A DNA stretch of 64,000 bases. It comes from Amyelois transitella (Eukaryota > Arthropoda > Insecta > Lepidoptera > Pyralidae). Of the stretch, positions 24,435-37,500 are shown piece after piece. Below the pieces are notes generated by a model. It ran no database searches, had not been told where the DNA came from, and saw only the letters and a list, made by a program, of their open reading frames with translations. The stretch's first letter is position 1; each line of letters starts with the position of its first letter. The stretch is from contig NC_083514.1 of assembly GCF_032362555.1 (NCBI RefSeq), forward strand, positions 5,751,001 through 5,815,000, given 5' to 3'. The translations under genes and the position numbers were made by a program.

Positions 24435-26646
24435 TTATAATTTAACTCCTTCATACAAAGACGGGCTGGCTGGATTCCCTAAGCGCATTGTGATTTCCAC
24501 AGTGGGTTTCTCTCCTGGGTTGGCGATCCTATGAACTCTATTGGGGCTGTGGTTGTAGCGCAGTGGCATCACAAACTCTTTCAAAGGCTGGAATATACAA
24601 AATTTTTATTTCAATCATAATCCATAACCTTCCTTTATAAATTACACTACATATTATAACTATCCTGTTCTCTCCCTCTGTATGTATGCGCTTATTTTGG
24701 AAAGTTTTAGATGAGACCCTCCAAAGAAGGTTTTATATCTGTAAATGATAGCCATTCCAAGCCAGGGTGTGACGCTAGTATTAATACAATAGTAACTGAC
24801 TGATGTCTGTACTTGAAAGATACATACATACATACATATGATCACGTCTATATCCCTAGCGGGGTAGACAGAGCCATCAGTCTTGAAAAGACTTACTTGA
24901 AAGATATTGCCAAAAAGTCTATCTTAGGGATCTATTTAAGACCAACAGAAGCCAAAAATGTGGTTTTAGTAGTAACTACTGTGTATTTGTATGTTCATAC
25001 TTGCATCATGCGAAAACGATTGCTCTGATTTCAATGCTGTTGCCTCATGTGTAGGCTTGCTAGGCTTGTATGATCCAACTTAAAAACTGGGATATATAAA
25101 TTTCTCACCCTCCCCTCTAAAGAGGTGTTACAGGGTATCAGCTTTTTTGAGCAAGTATGTAAGTTTTTGATTGGGAAGAATCTTGAAAGATTTTGATGAA
25201 AATTTATAGAATTATGAGAACATAAAGGCAATATATACAGATAAGCAGAGCCAATAGTCCCTAAAAGATTGAAAGGCCACACTCAACTAGATCGTAGACC
25301 GAAACAGTCTTAGCAAGTTTCCATTATTAGGTTGTTTACATGAAACAGGAGTATTTTAATCACAAACATACCTACATATAATCATGTGTATACACTGATC
25401 ACATACATCTTATGTTCTTTCTTACTTTTTAGACAACCTTAGTATTAGTGTAAGTGACCAATATAAACGTAACACATTGAACAAACATACTACATACCTC
25501 TAGCCCTTTCTTTTCATAATCTTTAGCAATAAACTTTTTCATTAATGGTGGCATTTCTACAGTTCTAGGAAGAACTACATCTGGAAAATAATGTTTTTTG
25601 TCCAATTTAGCAAATAATTTTGCTTCCTCATTTTTTGGAATCAACTTGTAATCAGGTTTGTAAGATGTGCGATAAATTTCAGTCAAATTTGGTAATTTGT
25701 GTCCTCGGAAAGTCTTTTCAACCCAAACTCTAACTCTTCGTCGTTCCTGGAATTGAGAAAAATTTACTTAGGTTATTTTAACATTGAATTCAAAATTATT
25801 TTACAACTCCAAATAAAACAAAGCTTTTTTGAGGTTTGATGAAAAGATTGTTTTAATTCTACACATGCAAAGGCACTTCACTGTTTTTAAGCTATGACAC
25901 AAAGAATGGCATGGCAGGCAATATAACATCATACTCTATAAATAATTTATATGTAAATTTTGTAAAAAAATATACTTAATTTTTACTGAATATTTTTTTA
26001 TGTAGGTAGGTAACCCTTTTTAAGGTATTATGCTATAACTATACTTCAAGGGAGTTTTCAAAAAAACTAGGTCTTCAATTTCAAACTGTACCTACCAACA
26101 TTTTGATTACAAAACATTGGCAAATTTTTTTGGACTTCCTTGTCAGAATGAGCTTCTAAACGGGTCATCTATAAAATTCTATTAATTAGATTTTTGAGAC
26201 ACTGATTTGGCATTGAAAGAACAGTAAAAACTGAAGGTTGGCTACAATGTGAGGACTAACAATACAAAAATCATGTATTGCTGAGCAAAATAAGACATAA
26301 GTAAGGGCTACATGTATCCAGAACATCATGGTTAAGTCTGGTCAATGTGTTAACCAGAATACAACAACATCACTCTGATTAGATAAAAATTAAGGTTATG
26401 TATAACATACTGGGTATATGACAAAAACATATCGTATAAAGTACTAACCTCGTCTGGGCAAGTTTCCACTTTTACTATTTTCATAAAACTGGGCTCAGGA
26501 TATCGCTCAAATACAGACCGAACAATAATTCTGCCGACACCCAAGTTCTTCAAGCTACCAACGATTTCCCACAATGTTTTGCCTTTAAAATCTGTAGTTC
26601 TTCCGACATATTTAATAACCTTTGTAGTGGCACTAGCAGAAGACAT
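24435..26646 (-). CDS. mRpS34: Mitochondrial small ribosomal subunit protein mS34 (mRpS34)
   Basis: Three exons on the minus strand, 26646-26449, 25746-25498 and 24587-24435, join in phase 0 to 199 residues, close to the usual length of the family. The first exon has the diagnostic block IKYVGRTTDFKGKTLWEIV then GVGR..VRS.FERYPEPSFMKI (about 11-57). The second is basic (RRRVRVWVEKTFRGHKLPNL, YKPDYKLIP) and the third ends with PLRYNHSP and a Leu stop. The product is a component of the mitochondrial 28S subunit, made in the cytosol and imported; no strong cleavable presequence is evident, which is common for the family. All splice sites are GT-AG. Intron 2 (24588-25497) holds two family A fragments; intron 1 (25747-26448) shows nothing recognisable. 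Confidence 0.93.
24820..24896 (-). repeat. Repeat family A, 3' fragment in mS34 intron 2
   Basis: (CATA)n followed by GATCACGTCTATATCCCTAG and GGGTAGACAGAGCCATCAG; truncated after about 75 bp. Confidence 0.7.
25225..25290 (-). repeat. Repeat family A, degenerate fragment in mS34 intron 2
   Basis: AGCAGAGCCAATAGTCCCTA and GAAAGGCCACACTCAAC match the family's internal part with many changes. Confidence 0.4.
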
Positions 26647-26751
26647 AGTTATGAAACTATGTTATTACTATAGTTGAATAAATTAAACTGTTCTGAGCCA
26701 GGAGGTTGAACTTTCATGAAAAGCAACACCTTTGCTACTTTGCAACAAACA

Positions 26752-27360
26752 AATAGGAATGTGAAAAAATAATTGATTATGGAAATAATCGATTAATTTT
26801 TTAAAAGTAAAAACCGATTTTAATACGTGATTTTTTAAAAATTTATGATCGATTTTTTATAATTTTATAATCATTCAATAAATGCACTCCGACATTACGT
26901 TTGGTCTACTGGCTTGGAGCCCGGAACGGGAACTGCCTAAAAATACTATCATAGCACCATAATATTATATAAACGCCATCTGTGCATTCTTTCTGTGCTT
27001 TTAAAACAGTTTAGATAATTCATTTAATCAAACATTCACTAGATGGAGTTAGTCGATGAACTGTATTCTACCGACATTCAGTTGATATGTAATTAATTTT
27101 TCAAACTTGATTGTTTTAAAACTTTAATTTGTGTTGATTATATAAGAAGTTACTGTTTCTGTTGTTTATTTTTAATGAATAAATCTATCGATATAGTGTA
27201 TATGGCGTTTATTTTGACATTAATTGAAAAATTTGGAAAAAATTATATAAAAAGGATTATTTTCCTAAGAAAAATCGATTATGTATTAATCGATTTTTCA
27301 TACTTAAAAATAGACCGATTAGATAAAAATCGATTTTTTATCAGCAATGTCACATCCCTA
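26752..27360. mobile_element. Non-autonomous DNA transposon, probably hAT type
   Basis: Ends are imperfect inverted repeats (left TAGGAATGTGA; right, reversed, TAGGGATGTGACA). Subterminal AATCGATT-type motifs recur on both sides. The 8-mer CAACAAAC flanks both ends (26744-26751 and 27361-27368), with three extra A bases on the left. An 8-bp target duplication is typical of hAT elements. No transposase frame is seen. Confidence 0.55.
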
Positions 27361-27978
27361 CAACAAACAACCTCTGCAACAAACCAACAATCAACCAACC
27401 CAGCCACAGATATTAATAAATAAGAGTCGTAGATAGAGAAAACCTATGGCAAGCGTGCCAAAGTTAAGACTCACATCGCAAATTAAATACTTATACTAGA
27501 CAAGGTATGGTACCTACCTACATTACAGCTACAGTCAAAGCTTAGCCTGTCAATGAGGGCGCTAGCTTTGCGTTTTATATCTCTGAAGAACTATCCTATG
27601 GAAGTGCCCTATGCATGTACTTTGCCTGCTTACCTAAATAAACAAACCCGGATACATGGCGGACTAGAGATGTTCACTTGTTAATTTAGTCGATAATATT
27701 ACATCGATGGATGAGTGAGTTAAGATTGCTTATATCCGATCACAGTTGTAACTATAAAGTTTAATACGTCTGTGATTTGGTTCTACATCGGGAATACTAA
27801 CTATCTTGGCTATAATCTAAAGTCCAACCATATTTTATCTATCACCTATGTCATTCTGATAAAAGTGTTTGGAAATCAAATATAAATAATACCCTATGAT
27901 TCAGATTATAGCTAAACCGCTGGACCGTTTGTAATGAAATTTGGTGTGAATGTAGTTATAAATACCTTAGTTCAAATT

Positions 27979-28032
27979 AAGGTTAATTAATAATATATAG
28001 GGTTAAGGTTAATTAATAATAATATATATAGA
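27979..28032. repeat. Short AT-rich tandem duplication
   Basis: Two copies of about 26 bp, each AGGTTAATTAATAATA plus TATATAG. Confidence 0.6.
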
Positions 28033-28311
28033 AAATAATTAAAATGTGCACAGAATTTTTGTCGTCATTCACGTTTAAGGGGTTAAGAGATAAATGATAT
28101 CAATAAATAATAGCAATTGTTCATGTCTCTTGAATCTTCGAGATTTCGTTTTGACTAAATTATATAAACTTTATGATAAGCGATTGCCAAAAGATTGTTG
28201 TAAAGTCGATTGTTTTTTGTGATCTTTGAAAAGGCCTGAAGTGGGAGCGATGATTCCGGCTCGACCGCTACCAAAGGGAAGATCTTCCGCCAGGCAAGAT
28301 GTTATGCCTGC

Positions 28312-28359
28312 AGCAAAACATATCCATGTGTGCCGCGGCACACATGGATATGTTTTGCT
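28312..28359. repeat. Perfect 48-bp palindrome
   Basis: Each arm is 24 bp with no spacer, centred on GCCGCGGC (28335/28336). Weaker symmetry continues outward (GCCTGGCGGAAGAT against CCTGGCCGGATAT) after a gap of about 17 bases, so this is the core of a larger inverted duplication. Confidence 0.9.
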
Positions 28360-29544
28360 CCTGGCCGGATATTTTCTATGCCATTCATTTATAGCCATTC
28401 TCTACGCCAAGGTTCGTTCCTTGGTAAACTTAAACGAGAACAAATACTTTTACATAACTTAGAGCCTAATTTATCGATAAGATGCTTTGTTCGATGATGT
28501 TCGACACTAGCACCCGTGTTTATGTTTCCGACGTGAATGATATATCAACAAAAGAAAAATCATTTTTATAAATACAATTTATGATAGACAATAATTTAAC
28601 GAAATATTAACCATTTACCGGTGAAAGGTTATATTCGGCCTATTTTTGCTTTGGCATAGGCCACAATATGCTACAGAACACTTCATCTTATATATTTTTT
28701 TTTTATGTTAGCACAGCTTCGTGCAAAATCGAAAAACACGGGAAAAAGTAAAAACATCACGATGACAACTTCGCACATGTAAACAAAGCGATTAAGTTCG
28801 ATGGCGTCAGCGGCAGCAAAAGTACATCGAAGGCAATGAAGAGGGTGCTGAAAAAAGAGTGTAAATGTTTTTTCTTCCATAAAACCACTGTTGTAAGAAA
28901 GAAACAGATATATCATTGTTATTTCTGAGCCAAGTTGCACAATTACAGCATTTCCATATGACAGTTCTTCATTGTTTTATATAAAGACACCAAATAGATA
29001 AGTCAAACAAATATAAGTAATTTTTATCTTTCCTATCGGCATATTACGATATTAAATTTGTTGTAGTCCGGGAAAGAGGCGTGATTTTATGTATGTATGT
29101 TATGTTGATTTGGCAACAGCATTGCTAAAACTTCACTTGCCTTTAGATATTCTAAATCAGGCCCGGGGCACTGTAGTTTCAATGTATGGGCATAGCGCTA
29201 GTATCATACGCCTCTTTTGGCTACTTTTGCCGCCATATTTTAGCCATGTTTTAGTCTTATGCTCAAAATAAATATGGCGACTCCAAGTCAACAACATCGG
29301 ATTCAAAGTTCACAAAGATTGATTTAAGTAACAACAAAGTGCTAATGGACCATTTTATGTGTAATCCTCGCTTTGGAGTTAAATTTATTGTATGTAGCCT
29401 GTGTAATTTATATTAATAGTTTTACGATTATGTATGAAGTTTATTTATAATACACTAATATCAATTAGGGCACGCTGCCTACCCAGTTCCACCTTTAACT
29501 AATTATTTTCAATATTTTATATGAAGCAGGTTCAAATCAAATTA

Positions 29545-29960
29545 AAATTATTTTGAATTTTGTGCGGGACTGTAGATGCACCTTCGCTGTATTGTGCTGA
29601 TTACGCTGTCATCGCAAGTTCTTCTGTACCTAGACCCGTGGAAACATGGAGAGTCCCAGGATAGCGGTTGTCGCAACGCGGAAAAGCCTGGGGCCGTCAA
29701 GAAACAGTAGAGTTTGTACAAATGAAACAAGAAAGTGTTGACTATTTGTAGCAAGCCCCAGCGAGATAGCGGCGTTATCGGGCGGGCACAACAATTCCCC
29801 AAAACACTATCACTAATACTGTTTACTTGCTGTTTCTTGAGGTTTCTTGAGGCTTCTTTGTTCTTGAACCGCTTTAGCAACAATTAGCCACTATTTATGC
29901 TTTTGTTCTAGCTATGTGACCAATAACGTCGCAGTAACGCCTCTCGCGCTCTCGCCTGAA
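29545..29960. other. Unassigned GC-richer block
   Basis: Stands out in composition from its AT-rich flanks and carries a 111-codon open frame on the minus strand with no recognisable domain. Possibly a transposon fragment or a regulatory patch; I cannot tell which. Confidence 0.3.
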
Positions 29961-30219
29961 CTTTCTACCAATTTATTGCCTTATATGGTAATGTTTACAA
30001 TTTATGAATTCTAGAACGATCCTAATAGGAAAATATGATATTTATTATATTTCTAATTGGGGGAAATAAAAGAATGTAGGGAATTATGTTTATTTGGATC
30101 ATTGCCTAACTAATTATTGAACTATGAAGTATACCATATAAGCCAACTTATTTATCGACTGATTGTTCTTTAGTTAGTAGAATTTTATAGTAACCCTCAA
30201 TATGTTTTATATTTTCAGA

Positions 30220-30560
30220 TGAAAACAATTTGAATGACCACATTATGTCTTGCAAATTGCACCACTTCGTCAGCAGAAGTAGTGAATACAAGAGAAACGC
30301 CTATTAGGGCAACTTGTTGCGGAAGCTTGCTAACTATCTAGGAAAGAAATATCTCGCTATGCCATCTCCGCCAGTTCCAGATAAAAAGATCCTAGTGTGA
30401 CGTTGCTATATGCGTCGATTATATATGTGCCCATGTCACTGAGAACCGAACAAAATGGGAGGAAAGATGGCAGAAAGCGGACCCATATGGGATCAAGACA
30501 ACGTGAGAAACCAGGTTATCACGCAGGAGCAGGAGGAGGAAGAAATCTGTAGTAGATACA
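30220..30560 (+). pseudogene. Possible broken coding fragment, unidentified
   Basis: After a TTTTCAG acceptor-like motif, one frame reads NNLNDHIMSCKLHHFVSR and, past in-frame stops, NYLGKKYLAMPSPPVPD. The density of protein-like text with two or three stops suggests a decayed exon or retrocopy. No family recognised. Confidence 0.25.
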
Positions 30561-31033
30561 TAGAAATCTATTTCTAAATTTAGATGTACGTACATAAATA
30601 ATGCATCATTGTTTTATTTTTTAAAAATAATAAACGTACAATACATAAGAAACCCTAGCAGCATTAGCTCGATGTCAAGTAGGTACATCTTGGTTGTCGA
30701 CATAAGCTTAGCTTGCATCACTAGTGACAGATGCGACACTAGCGCTATGAGCATACAATAGAACTAAACGATGAACCAATGAGTATTTGTCATAATATCT
30801 GTCTTTGACATTAATCTCACAAACTAAATAGATATACTATGTATACTATCATGGGTGACATTGACATCACAAACAAAATGGAGTCGGCCCAGCAGCTTCA
30901 CGGGTTGAGGGAGGAAGGGGCAACGTCATGTACTAACCTGTTACGGCCAATCCCCGTCAAGGTCACCAAATACCTACGTCTAGCAAATTTAATATGGGAG
31001 ATACCGACCCGTGATTAATCTACTCTAATAGTC

Positions 31034-31695
31034 CAAGAGCCCGTGAACGCCAGACACACCTTATTTTGTAAAAGCTGAAAGTTTCTGTAAATATGCCTCT
31101 AGTACAGGTAGGAACGATCCCCATCTATGATACTCAGGCAGTGGTCGCTTTGGCAGGAAGCAGGTAATAAAGGTATACTTTTTTCAACCTGAAATTAATT
31201 AATTTGTAAAGCTCAATTTTTTGATATTTTATCCGTAATAATACACAAACTCGCGTTACTCATTGCCAGACACCTACTATGGTTGCAACCCCTTGCCAGA
31301 CACCCCTAAACTATAATATTTTGTAACTCTACTTACGTCATTTTGTAAAATCTGAATTTAATACATATTTTTTGGGGAATTATTCAAACAACGTTTCTGT
31401 AGTAGCCAGACATTTTTGATGGTTCTATTATCCTGCCAGACGCATTGGAGTGAGCAAAAGATGCAAGAGTGCGGAGTATTCGTAGTAACTGGAGCGAGTG
31501 GAACAGAGTGGGTATCGTTCAGCGGACGGTTATACACGCATAGTAAACGTTGTAATATTAATTTGTGCTCGTTGTAAAATAAATTTGATCCAGTTTTAAT
31601 AAAGTGCTATCATGAGTGACGAAAAAGAAGACGCATATTTACAGAAACTTTCAGCTTTTACAAAATAAGGTATGTCTGGCGTTCACGGGCTCTTG
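31034..31695. mobile_element. 662-bp TIR element with GCCAGACA subterminal repeats
   Basis: The terminal inverted repeats are 63 bp (31034-31096 and 31633-31695) with one mismatch. Inside, GCCAGAC recurs as a direct repeat near 31050, 31265, 31293, 31405 and 31434, with an inverted copy in the right TIR. Too short for a transposase; it contains an 18-codon frame (31612-31668) that runs into the right TIR. A non-autonomous DNA transposon; superfamily not assigned. Confidence 0.85.
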
Positions 31696-31934
31696 CTCTA
31701 TAAAGCTGTAATCTCCGTTATGAGTAATATTGTTATAGTATCTCTATTTAGTTTGTGATATTCACGTAATGGTTATATTCTCTTTGGTGATATTGTTCCG
31801 TGGCTGGAACTCGTAGTAAGAGCAGATGTATGTTCCTTTAAACCTAATAATAAAATTAAAAGTTGATCAACTAATAAGTTGGTAGGTACTAATTTTCTTA
31901 CATGCCATAGGTACCAATTAGTTTATTTTAAACT

Positions 31935-32058
31935 AACTGTGCCCGCGACTTCGTTCGGCATCATTGAAGCCCTCAAGGATGAATAATAAATTTTCCCCTA
32001 AGATTAGGGCGTTCAAACAAATAAACAAACTCTTCAGCTTTATAATATTAGTATAGAT
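31935..32058 (-). repeat. Repeat family B (SINE-like), internally deleted copy
   Basis: Reversed it reads TATACTAATATTATAAAGCT ... GTTTGTTTG ... GAACGCC and ends CGCGGGCACAGTTAGTT. The same ends appear at 43972-44236. The middle is missing. Confidence 0.7.
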
Positions 32059-32149
32059 TAGGTAGTATAGATTTGTAGGTTAATTAATTCCTACTAAATT
32101 ATATAAACTAATATTAATTATTTAATAATAAAAAAAATATTGTAAATTA

Positions 32150-32250
32150 AATCGTGGGCAGCTTTCTTGCGCAGCGTATTGCTATAGCAATACAGCGCGG
32201 GAATGCTGCCTGCGTGATGGGAACCCTTCCTAGGGGCCAAAATTTAAATA
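32150..32250 (+). repeat. Probable LINE 3' fragment
   Basis: TTCTTGCGCAGCGTATTGCT through TGATGGGAACCCTTCCTAGG looks like the end of a decayed LINE coding region. It includes the 18-bp palindrome GTATTGCTATAGCAATAC (starting at 32178). Confidence 0.4.
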
Positions 32251-32397
32251 ATAATGTTTTTAGTTTGTAATTTAATTGATTTATTTATTAGGTTAATTAA
32301 TTTTTACTACCAGATGACGAGTACCACTCCTCGACTTCGTCAACTGGCACAACCTGAATTCAAGTTAGACAGCATTTTAAGTTCCGCAGTGAAATAG

Positions 32398-32475
32398 TAA
32401 AAACCGGCCAAGTGCGAGTCGGACTCGCGCACCGTTACGGTGTGGGGTTCCGTACTGTTACGATGTGGGTCAGGG
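32398..32475 (+). repeat. Repeat family C, 5' end
   Basis: AAAACCGGCCAAGTGCGAGT with CGGACTCGCGCAC and GGGTTCCGTAC is a signature found as a dispersed repeat in many Lepidoptera. The usual 3' end is absent here; a matching 3' piece lies at 56545-56640. Confidence 0.65.
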
Positions 32476-34513
32476 AATCCTTTTTATAAAAGCAATTTTT
32501 AAATGTAACATTTTTTTTTATTAATTAAATTTGAAAAACAAGACAAAAGAAATAAGTGACCGTAACAAATTCAGAGACTGCTCTGGAATTAAAATGAATA
32601 ATAAAAACAATATTTTGATAAGACCTGCATGATAAATCATCAGATTAATTACTCAAATATTTATTTATTCTGTTTTTGAAAATTTACTTCGACCATAAAG
32701 TAAGTATAATGTTTAAATTTATGGACACCAAGCATAATAAAACAAAAAATGAAAAAAATCAACTTCAATTTATTTTCAATTTCTTATTTTGTTATTTTAT
32801 GGAATTTTCGCAATACAAATGTTGTAAAATATAATTACAATAGTTAACAGTTATTAAATTTAAATGCAGAATAATTATATAACAATGTCATGGAGTAGTC
32901 ATTGTTTTACGACAACTATATTTTCTTCCAATTAAGATTTGATTTAATTTACCTAATAGTAGTGGCTCAACTTCTATTAAGTTTTCTATTATTTTTGTCC
33001 CCCATCCTCCTGGCGTATCTTGGTATCGCTCTGCCTAGGGGAAGGATTCCGGGGCCACCAATTAACATAATCCAGGAGTGAATTATTGCATGAAGGACTC
33101 CTGTCTGACCTCCAAGGGTTAAGTTCCATTTCTCGTTCCAAAGTAACAGTGGAACCTAACCCAACTGAGATCATGGTTACACAAGTTTTCTATATTTTAC
33201 TAAGTATGAGGGTTTGATATAAATCTATGGATTTTTAATCCAAATTTACAAAAAGCCCTAATTTTAAATAGTCCAGGCAAGTTTTAGGCATTAAATACAA
33301 CTATTACAAACAAGCTACAATCATAACAATAAATTTTTGATAGTATAGACAAATTTGTATGACTTTAATGCCATGACATTGAAAATTTTTTATGGCTTTG
33401 TAAATCACTGTCCATTTGAACTACACGAAATAAATATTTAAACAAAAATTTAGTATTAGGTATACTATTCATAAGCAATCCCAATCTAAATTAACAATTA
33501 CGTAATTTGGATAAATTAATAAGCATTCCAATAGCAATCACCTTTGGTGGTGTATTCCGTATACCTTTTCTTAGTTAGGATTATAGTGCATTTCCAGCAC
33601 GTTCAATAAGCAAAGAAGCAGACGACGATACGCGATTCGAGCGTGAGTACCAGTAAAAGGCAGTTTTGCCGATACGTTCGCGCCGACCTCTTAAGAAGCT
33701 ATCCTTCTCACATCGGAAGTTTTCATTTCTATGCAACCTGCCACCAAAACAATAATTCTGTGGGATGTTAGCCCTTTCTAATTTTTATAAATAAATTGTT
33801 CATATTATACCCCCTATACCCTCATTATCTAATTTGTTTAGAGGCACTAGTACCATAGTGTATGAAAACGACCGATCCATTAATTTCCTACAGTTATAAC
33901 TGTACAGCAGTCACATTCCGTTGGCAAATAATTAAAATTAATATAAATAATATTTGATTAGCTATAAATTGCCTAGTACCATCCGGAATGGTCTTCGTGA
34001 ACACGCAGGTGGTGAATAACAAGTCCATTCTTACAAAGGCCCTTAAAAGTTACAGCGGCCCAAGACTATTACACTAAATCTAAGCGATTGCAATTATAAT
34101 AATTTAAGACAAATATTTACACATCACCGATAATTTACATTTAAATAAGATCAATAATTTAAACTAGTCGGGATATACTATTAATAGGAATCAGTCAATC
34201 ATTGTCAACAGCAATTGATCTTTAGCCGATATCGTCTCGTAAAACATCCACCGTTGATAGCGTCGCGTCGGGCGGGGGCGTCTATATCAGAGCTTTAGAA
34301 GTCTATGCGGCGCCTGTTCCGCCAGGCTAAGCTTAGGGATGCCGTTTGTGTCGGCACAAATTCATCGCATAAGCTTCTGGCTGGATGGATGGTTTCCGTG
34401 CTTTATGAAGGCTATTTGTATCCTAGATGTGAGCACCCGGCGTGCGGGGCCGGAGTCGGGCTAGGATCTAGAGCGAACTTGGGGGCGACTCGGGCTGAGA
34501 CTGGGCCGCTCGT

Positions 34514-37500
34514 TTAAGTTGTGTCCCGGACATATGTGGCGATACGCACTTCATCGATGACTCGAGTCCACTCTAATGCATATGAGTCCGGATCTTCCAA
34601 ATAATATGTACGATTTGGCTGTAAAGGAAAGAAATGCCAAAATTAATACCTAAATGTACTTATTTTGAACTTAGAAAAAATATCTCCTACTTTTTATCTC
34701 TCTCATCTCTACGTGTTCCCGGTTGCACCCTCCAGTATGCTTGTGCGGCCTTCTGCTTTTATCGTCATGTCTCATTAGTTTCATTTATTATTTTTAAACA
34801 TATGATTTTTTCGAATTATCCATTAGTATTCCAAGATAAATGGTTGAAATTCCATCACTAAGTTGCTCTCAACACTGAAATTATAAATTCGCAATACTAC
34901 TCGTGAACTTACAAAAATTACTCACCGTATGTACTAAAAATATTCTGAAATTCTTTGCTTCGACACGCAATTCAGGTGACCATGGTATTTCCCCCTTGAG
35001 CACCATGTTTACGGGATCGACGTAGAAAAGTCGTGGTCCTGTAGTTAACAAGAGCATGCGACGTCTTGGAAACAAGCCTTTCCTTTTGTCAACTTGTCCT
35101 TGTTTTAAAATGAGCTCGCCGTCCACAAACTGATGCCATTTATTTTCCCGCGCTTGAATTTCGAGCCTACGACGCTTTTCATCGGGACTGATATCCAAAA
35201 TCCCTATAAATAAAAAAAAATATTATAATGTAAGGTGTCAAATTCAATTGTTCTTCAATTAATAGATAGATGATGCACAATGCAAGAGGAAAGCCGATTG
35301 TTAAAAAAAACCACAAAATCTATAGGCTAAAGAGAAAATAATTTGCCATAATTAAAATAATCACAATGTTCTATATACTACACAAAACAAATCCTGTATC
35401 TAGTCAAGTTGATTGACTAATAAATTAAGAATGCACAACCATAAAGTGCACGGTATGTCATCTGATTATGAATAAAGAACTGGGTGGCGGCGGTTAACTA
35501 GTCATTCATGTCATGGCGCAGGCGGCTGTGAGTATGGTGACGCGTAAGCGCGCCGGAAGGCTGACGTCATGTCTAGTATAGGACTGTAAACGAAGAACGG
35601 AGGACGTCCGCTCCGAATTGTAAATAGCAACGAACGTGATGACGCAGAACTGCAAATGCATCAGGACTTAGCATCAAAAAAATGCCAATTCATTTATTTA
35701 TGCATCCGTTTACTTTAGAATCAGAACTCAAGATTCGGTTCAGTTATGAAATGAGAAGCGTATAAATTTGCCAAGAATTTAGGTCACGGACGCTCCAGTT
35801 GCCTCTTACTCGTCGCTTCACTGCACTTGCCATACTCTTGGTAGTTGTCTACGTCGATATTTCAGTACCTACATCTTTATTTCACTTATTTTGAGTAATT
35901 TCTTTGATTATTAAAATACGTACCTTTTGATGTATTCAGATCAAATTCCCACAGACGTAACAGCTGTTTATTGTCTAATCCTGGTTCTAGGTGATCGGGT
36001 ATATTGTATTCTTCCTCAAAAGAACCTCCAGGTAAATATGGGCTAATAGTCGGTGGAGTTTGGTCTAATATATTTTCCCAGTCTATTCCGGCAAAAAATG
36101 GATGGTTTCGAATACTTTGATAAGTATCTCCAGTGTCATCAGCTCCAATTCTCTTGCTATGGTCTAAAACTAACAATTTTTCTACAAGATCCTTGGCATC
36201 GGCTGGGAAACCTTCTGGGAAATCATATTCCAATTTAAGTATTTTCTGGAAAATAAGAAACTCTGTAGCGGCACGGAATGGCGGTAGTCCTGATATCATT
36301 TGATAAATAATACAGCCAAAAGCCCACAAGTCGGATGTTCGAGTGTCAACACAGTTGTGCAATAATTCAGGACTGACATATTGCGGTGTGCCCACAAAAC
36401 TTATTTTTCGCGACCGTTCATCATTTTCATTGTCTTCTTGAACAGGTTGTGCCGTTCTTATTTCTTCTGGGTCCATTATTTTAGCAGTGCCAAAATCAGC
36501 AATCCTTAAATGCATATTTTCATCTAACAATATATTTTCCGGTTTCAAATCACGGTGAATGATTCCTTTGCCGTGCATCTTTTCTAATGCCAATAATAAC
36601 TCCGCAGCATAATGTTTTGCTACATTTATGTCGAACGAACCAACTTCGTTAATTTTTGCCAAGAGTTCGCCGTTCTTCGCATAAGACAAGACAAAATACA
36701 ATCTTTCTTCATCTTGAAACGTACAATACAATTTCACAAAACCGTGTGGAACATTGAACAACATATTCAAAGCATCTTTCTCTCGCTTAATGTATTCCCT
36801 CTTCTTTTTTCGGATGATATGCAGCTTTTCGCACACTTTAACTGAAAATAAGAGAAAATACAGATTAAATATTTGCAGTTTTTCATGAATGAAACTTATC
36901 AAAATTACATTAAATAATTAAATAGTAGTGCATTTGGAAACTTACTCGCATATTCTTTTCCCGTATGAATGTCCTTAGCGCGGAAAACTGTGCTAAACAT
37001 GCCGTCTCCAATTAATTTGCCGAAAATGTAATCTTTAGCTGTCCTTTTAGCGGGTTTGAGAGACTGACTTGCTGCCGGTGAAGTTGCTGGTGCAGGCGCA
37101 GGCACCGAGGCGGCTGGTGATGCTTGCATTTTGATAGGGGAATCAATCACACACTCAACGGCGGCTATTGGAGCCTTAACTTCGTTCGCAGACCGGCCGT
37201 TCTTCTGTAACAAAAAATTAAAACGTTGAGACACAATGTTAGTAACATGAACAAGTCGAAGACCTAAATAGTACGGACTTTTGAACGACGGTAGCAACGG
37301 AGACGCGTCGACACGCTCCGAAACCGTGCACTTGTTTATCAGTCGGCGGACACAACAGCAGTAATATTGGTAGGTTGGTGGAATACACGTCATGCGCGGT
37401 GGGGGCCAGGGGGCAACGCGCCGTCTGGCGTACCGGTGTCTAAGAAATTAGGTGACCGCAAGTGTACTCAAACACAAAGTGCCGCAATAGCCATAATTCA

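Larger units (their letters stand above)
26647..34513. other. 7.9-kb intergenic region, transposon-rich
   Basis: Holds the head of the mS34 gene and the 3' UTR of PDK1. No gene of its own is supported. Contents: probable hAT-like element (26752-27360), a tandem AT-rich duplication (27979-28032), a perfect palindrome (28312-28359), an unexplained GC-richer block (29545-29960), a frame-broken fragment (30220-30560), a 63-bp TIR element (31034-31695), and SINE/LINE fragments at 31935-32058, 32150-32250 and 32398-32475. A short GC-richer block at 32989-33174 is unassigned. Confidence 0.5.

Noticed and set aside
36905-37393. Alternative N-terminus of PDK1 from an ATG at 37393
   Set aside because: The frame upstream of 37204 reads through a good acceptor (TTACAG) and is unlike PDK1; splicing to the exon at 41349 in phase 0 is more likely. 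It remains possible as an alternative start.
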